A stretch of 64,000 bases of DNA from Plotosus lineatus (taxonomy: Eukaryota > Chordata > Actinopteri > Siluriformes > Plotosidae), in contig CM045734.1 in the NCBI GenBank assembly GCA_024760905.1, positions 991,467 to 1,055,466 on the forward strand, written 5' to 3'. Position 1 is the stretch's first letter, and the number at the start of each line of letters is the position of its first letter. The position numbers and the translations under genes were made by a program. Shown piece after piece: positions 60,063 to 64,000 of the stretch. The notes beneath the pieces were generated by a model. The model searched no databases and was not told the DNA's origin. It worked only from the letters and a program-made list of their open reading frames with translations.

Positions 60063-60660
60063 TTCTAACTATTTTGGGGACATAAGTTGAACCTACACAA
60101 TAATCACCAGGTGGTTGTCATGTTACAAACCTGACAAGCTTCCATACAGATTTCAAAGGAAAACATGCTGGCTATGTATAATCATGTGATCTCCAATCTT
60201 AACAAGTTTTTTTTCTTCATGTTGTTTTTACGCAAAAATAACGGGTGGGATGTGACTCAATGATACCAAATGATTCTGTCATTTGTCAGAATCATGTGAC
60301 TACCCAAACAATGAAATGTTAACACACACTTACCAGTTGCAGCAGCTGCTGTTCTGAACCTGAGGGAAAAAACTTTGAACAAAGAGAAAGGGATCTTTTT
60401 TCTCAACTGTGGCATGAAGGATCAGTTTAGCAGCAATTATAAAAAGAAAGCGCACAAAAGACAACTAGGGAACTAGGAACTACACTAAGATATAAATATG
60501 CATATACCTCCACACAAGTATATACACACATGCATACATATACCCCCATTTCACTGGAGCGCGGCAGACTTACAGAAGCAAAAATGTTGTCATCTGCAAA
60601 TGTTAAGCAATTATTCCCTTATCTTCTGTGTCATATGTGTTCCTCCACTTCTGGCAGACC
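60063..60660. other. Unrecognised DNA
   Basis: No coding sequence or element ends. A short TA/CA-rich stretch lies at 60,488-60,545. Confidence 0.4.
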
Positions 60661-60808
60661 AAAATCTTCCGTCAACGTTCATGGAAAAATTTTCCGTGAG
60701 TGTTCTCTTTGGTTCCGTAATCCTTCCGTAAACATTCTGTCATTTTCGCAAACGGTCTGTAATATTTCCTTTTATACTGCAAGTGTTCTGTAACTTATCC
60801 GCAAGTCT
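60661..60808. repeat. Degenerate TTCCGTAA-type short repeats
   Basis: Words related to ttccgtaa or ttctgtaa recur about eight times in about 140 bp (for example 60,667, 60,692, 60,713, 60,724, 60,735, 60,755 and 60,787). It directly borders the truncated HARBI1-like coding region. Confidence 0.5.
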
Positions 60809-60989
60809 TCCTAAATCCAGTCGAGTATATGGCTTCATGAGGTACTTCCTGAGAGCAAAAGCATCATCACCAACAATGAAGTATGGCATGTCAGTGTTGT
60901 CTTGCGGCAGAGGCTCTGGTGTGGGGAAGTTGATGGTGCCATCTCTGATGCAGTCTTTGAGCTCCGAGGCGTTGAATATCTGGGCATCA

Positions 60990-61002
60990 GACATGTGGCC
61001 CA
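60990..61002. repeat. Target-site duplication of LINE R5, left copy
   Basis: gacatgtggccca, perfect 13-bp match to 62,739-62,751, lying in the HARBI1-like GHMS codons. Confidence 0.9.
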
Positions 61003-62738
61003 ATGACTTGTATGATAGGTTGGATAGTAAAGAGGGAGAAAATGATCTATACAGGTTGGCACAGCAGAGAAATAGAGATGGGAAGGACGTGCAGCAAGTT
61101 AGATTGATAAAGGACAGAGAGGGAAATGTATTGACTGATGACAGAAGTGTGCTGGGAAGATGGAAAGAGTACTTTGAAGAGCTGATGAATGAGGAAAATG
61201 AGAGAGAAAAAAGAGTAGAAGAGGTGACCATTGAGGAGCAGGATGTAGCAAAGATCAGTAAGGGTGAAGTGAGGAGGGCATTGAAGAATGGAAAGGCAGT
61301 TGGTCCTGATGATATACCTGTGGAGGTATGGAAGTGTCTAGGAGAGGCAGCAGTAGATTTTCTGACAAGAACATTCAACAAGGTACTAGAGAGTGAGCAG
61401 ATGCCGGAGGAGTGGAGGAGAAGTGTGCTGGTGCCCATTTTTAAGAACAAGGGAGATGTGCAGAGTTGCAGCAACTACAGAGGGATAAAGTTGATGAGCC
61501 ATACGATGAAGTTATGGGAAAGAATAGTGGAAGCTAGACTAAGGGCACAGGTCAGCATTTGTGAACAACAGTTTGGTTTCATGCCAAGAAAGAGCACCAC
61601 AGATGCAATGTTTGCTTTGAGGATGTTAATAGAGAAGTACAGAGAAGGTCAGAGGGAGCTACATTGTGCCTTTGTGGATCTGGAAAAAGCATATGACAGG
61701 GTGCCAAGAGAAGAAATGTGGTATTGCATGAGGAAGTCTGGAGTGGCAGAGAAGTATGTTAGAGTGGTGCAGGACATGTATGAGAGATGTAAGACAGTGG
61801 TGAGGTGTGCTGTCGGTGTGACCGACGAATTCAAGGTGGAGGTGGGACTGCATCAAGGGTCAGCTCTGAGCCTCTTCTTGTTTGCTATGGTGATGGACAG
61901 GCTGACAGACGAGGTTAGACAAGAATCTCCATGGACTATGATGTTTGCAGATGACATTGTGATCTGTAGTGAGAGCAGAGAACAAGTGCAAGAAAATCTA
62001 GAGAGGTGGAGGTATGCCCTGGAAAGGACAGGAATGAAGGTTAGCCTCAGAAAATCAGAATACATGTGTGTAAATGAGAAGGACCCAGGAGGAACGGTGA
62101 TGTCACAGGGAGCAGAGATAACGAAGGTGGAGGATTTTAAGTACTTAGGCTCAACAATCCAGAGCAATGGAGAGTGTGGAAAAGAGGTGAAGCAGCGTGT
62201 GCAGGCAGGCTGGAATGGTTGGAGAAAAGTGTCCGGTGTGATGTGCGATAGGAGAGTGTCAGCAAGAATGAAGGGAAAAGTGTACAAGATGGTGGTGAGG
62301 CCAGCGATGTTGTATGGCTTAGAAACAGTGGCGCTGAGGAAAAGGCAGGAGGCAGAGCTGGAGGTAGCAGAGATGAAAATGTTGAGGTTCTCTCTGGGAG
62401 TAACGAGGATGGATAGGATCAGAAATTAGTATATCAGAGCGACAGCCCACATAAGATGTTTTGGAGACAAAGCCAGAGAGGCTAGATTGAGATGGTTTGG
62501 ACATGTACAGAGGAGGGATAATGAGTATATTGGCAGTAGGATGCTGAGGTTTGAACTACCAGGCAGAAGGCCTCGAGGAAGACCAAAGAAGAGATTTATG
62601 GATGTGGTGAAGGAAGACATGAAGGTCATTGGAGTCAGAAAAGAAGATGCGGAGGACAGGGTGAGGTGGAGGCGGATGATTTGCTGTGGCGACCCCTGAA
62701 GGGAGCAGCCGAAAGTAAAAGAAGAAGAAGAAGAAGAA
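61003..62738 (+). mobile_element. RTE-like LINE, 5'-truncated, young-looking copy (R5)
   Basis: It begins in the linker (DLYDRLDSKEGENDLYRLAQQ) and continues in one open frame through VLGRWKEYFEELMNE, AVGPDDIPVEVWKCLGE, NYRGIKLMSH, QQFGFMPRKSTTDAMFAL, DLEKAYDRVP and the FADD box (61,944-61,955). A single TAG (62,427-62,429) interrupts RIRN from the C-terminal segment, which then runs open to CGDP and TGA at about 62,700. The (GAA)n tail ends at 62,738. Flanked by a perfect 13-bp target-site duplication. It lacks the endonuclease, so it cannot move by itself. Confidence 0.9.
61005..62699 (+). pseudogene. Reverse-transcriptase ORF of R5, one nonsense codon
   Basis: The open frame is about 475 codons from 61,005 to the TAG at 62,427, then about 90 more codons in the same register. 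Apart from the missing N-terminal endonuclease, this TAG (for GAG in the other copies) is the only obvious lesion; no frameshift is visible. The ATG-initiated ORF at 60,783 that runs into it starts in the antisense of the HARBI1-like gene and is a chance fusion. Confidence 0.8.
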
Positions 62739-62751
62739 GACATGTGGCCCA
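62739..62751. repeat. Target-site duplication of LINE R5, right copy
   Basis: gacatgtggccca follows the GAA tail directly and leads back into the HARBI1-like GGMGH codons. Confidence 0.9.
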
Positions 62752-63334
62752 TGCCACCGACATCTATCCATAGGAACTTGTAGTTGCCATCTCCCAGTGC
62801 TAGCAGAAGAATGGAGAATAATCCAAAGTAGTTGTGATAAAAGGTTCCTAAAGATGGTGGTTTTCTAATGGCAATGTGTTTCCCATCCGAGGTTCCAACG
62901 GCATGAGGCAGGTTCCATTTTTCTTGGAAATCCCATTTGAGTGATTTCCATTCCTGCACAGTATGTGGACACCGTATGACTTCGTACTTGTAGTGGTCAA
63001 TGATGGCCTGACAGACCTCTGGTAGGAAACTTACGATGGTGTGGCGAGATACCATGAAGTTGTAGGCCAGAGTAGGATACTTGTCACCCGAGGCCAGATG
63101 ACGCATGGTGACAGCTAGTTTCAGACCAGGACTGAGTGCGCTTCTGAAGTTAGTATCCTTCTTTGTCAGTCAAGGAGCCAAAACCATCAGCAACTCGTCA
63201 AAAAATTCAGGTGGGACCCAAAGATAGTTGAAGAAGGACTACTTGTCTTTGATAGGGAGCGCCTCCATGAGATTGTCATAGTTCCCAAGGCCAATTCTTT
63301 GTTCCACTCTCAGCCATGCACGTACCCAGAAGGG

Positions 63335-64000
63335 TATGGGTGGAGGGTTGTATTGATGGCATCCTCTGTTGACCTGTTGGCTCTGTATGCAAACTGAGTG
63401 GATCAAGTGGATCAAAATTAGCATGGATGGCAGCCTTGATGTGAGATGAGACAAGTCTCTTGAAACATTTGATGATGCTGGGGATTAGGGCAACTGGGCG
63501 GTCATTTAAGCAACTTGCTGTGCTCTTCTTCGGCATTGCAATGATGGTGGCTGTCTTGAGGCAGGCGGGAAGCAAACACTGCAGAAATGAGAGGCCAAAG
63601 ATGTTGATGAAAACCCCAAGAGTTGTTCTGCACAAGTTTAAGTGCCCTTCCTGTTACTTCCTCGGCACCAATAGCTTTCCTCTTGTTGATGCTCTACAGG
63701 CTGGCTCTGATCTATTTCTGCTGAAACTAGATGGAGCCGTCGCCCTTGTCTGGAAGAGTAGAGCAGATACACATCTCTCTGTTGTGTTGGTTGAAGCAAG
63801 CAAATAACTGGTTCAGAGTGTCCAGTAAGTTGTTATCTGATCAGCCTGCTGACTGGTGAGTGTCCTTGTAGCCAGTTAGTGTCCTGACTCGCTTCCACAT
63901 ATTCCTAGCATTGTTTTCAGTAAAGTGCTCCTCAATGAGTTGTTTGTTTGCGTTTAGCTTTTTTGATACCTTTTCATAGGGCCTTGCATGCATCTCTGTA
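63335..64000 (-). mobile_element. Jockey/CR1-like LINE fragment, runs off the window
   Basis: Minus-strand pieces: an upstream segment near the window end (LNANKQLIEEHFTENNARNMWKRV, then TGYKD), and RT pieces FINIFGLSFLQCLLPACLKTATI, AMPKKSTASCLNDRPVALIP, IKCFKRLVSSHI, then in another frame QFAYRANRSTEDAINTTLH. These are hallmarks of fish Jockey-superfamily (CR1/Rex1/L2-type) reverse transcriptases. Stops and frameshifts are present. It is cut at 63,335, inside the RT, where the HARBI1-like sequence begins. Confidence 0.72.

Larger units (their letters stand above)
60809..63334 (-). pseudogene. PIF/Harbinger (HARBI1-like) transposase pseudogene, split by LINE R5
   Basis: On the minus strand, coding begins PFWVRAWLRVEQRIG at 63,334 and runs through NYLWVPPEFFDELL, TNFRSALSPGLKLAVTMRHLA, VPHAVG-type sequence with the catalytic D in GTSDGKHIAI (62,885-62,887), FYHNYFGLFSILLLAL, DGNYKFLWIDVGGMGHM. 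LINE R5 interrupts here. Coding resumes at 61,002 with SDAQIFNASELKD, then FPTPEPLPQDN and IVGDDAFALRKYLMKPY with the second catalytic D, ending near 60,809. Two in-frame stops occur before the first D (TAG near 63,240, TGA near 63,180). The third catalytic residue (the E of the VENAFG motif) and both transposon ends are missing. Confidence 0.85.

Noticed and set aside
60783..62429. 548-codon ORF starting before LINE R5
   Set aside because: Its first ~70 codons are the antisense of the HARBI1-like transposase; the ATG is not the LINE start.

Overview
The window looks like a heterochromatin-type stretch of a fish genome, most likely ray-finned. The 5S rRNA genes begin GCTTACGGCC, as teleost 5S genes do. 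The flanking DNA is a pile-up of fish-typical transposable elements: RTE-like, L2-like and Jockey/CR1-like LINEs, and Tigger/pogo, piggyBac, Tc1-like, hAT and PIF/Harbinger DNA transposons. I see no intact host protein gene, no tRNA gene, no CRISPR array and no bacterial feature. Layout: positions 1-39,400 are one unbroken, unidirectional tandem array of 61 5S rDNA units with a mean period of about 650 bp, transcribed on the minus strand. Each unit is a 5S gene of about 120 bp plus a spacer of about 530 bp. Each has a TATA-like TATAAG at -31 to -26, and nearly all have a T4-T5 Pol III terminator at the 3' end. Unit-length variation is mostly in a (TTTA)n/poly-T tract just downstream of the gene. 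The array sequence differs from canonical vertebrate 5S at 9 positions, 7 of them in the internal control region. It splits into class A (121 nt, no indels) and class B (compensating small indels in the 5' end, helix II and box C). Class B and recombinants dominate the left 25.8 kb; class A dominates the right 13 kb. The array stops abruptly inside a spacer at 39,400. From 39,401 to 41,800 lie broken Tigger and piggyBac transposases, followed by an AATAAA signal, an A12 tract and two TGAC-N6-GTCA motifs. From 41,819 to 45,075 is a compound RTE-like LINE insertion (a nearly full-length copy, a 163-bp foreign segment and a second LINE 3' end) enclosed by one 18-bp target-site duplication. From 45,094 to 48,040 is mostly unrecognised sequence, including about 0.9 kb of degenerate TGCCAAAA-type repeats. 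From 48,040 to 53,640 lie an L2 fragment, a Tigger element with TIRs that contains a nested hAT element, a Tc1-like remnant, and a LINE of a different family. From 54,087 to 58,232 two RTE-like LINE copies sit head to head, giving a 1.5-kb inverted repeat. From 58,233 to 60,062 are a GTF2IRD2/ZBED-like hAT transposase remnant and an L2 3' fragment. From 60,809 to 63,334 a HARBI1-like transposase pseudogene is split by a nearly intact RTE-like LINE with a perfect 13-bp target-site duplication. The window ends in a Jockey/CR1-like LINE on the minus strand. How it fits together: only the 5S units are candidates for function; everything else is mobile DNA in various stages of decay. The strongest candidate for something undescribed is the homogenised array of divergent 5S genes, which keeps most external and terminal Pol III signals while its internal promoter and base-paired stems have drifted.
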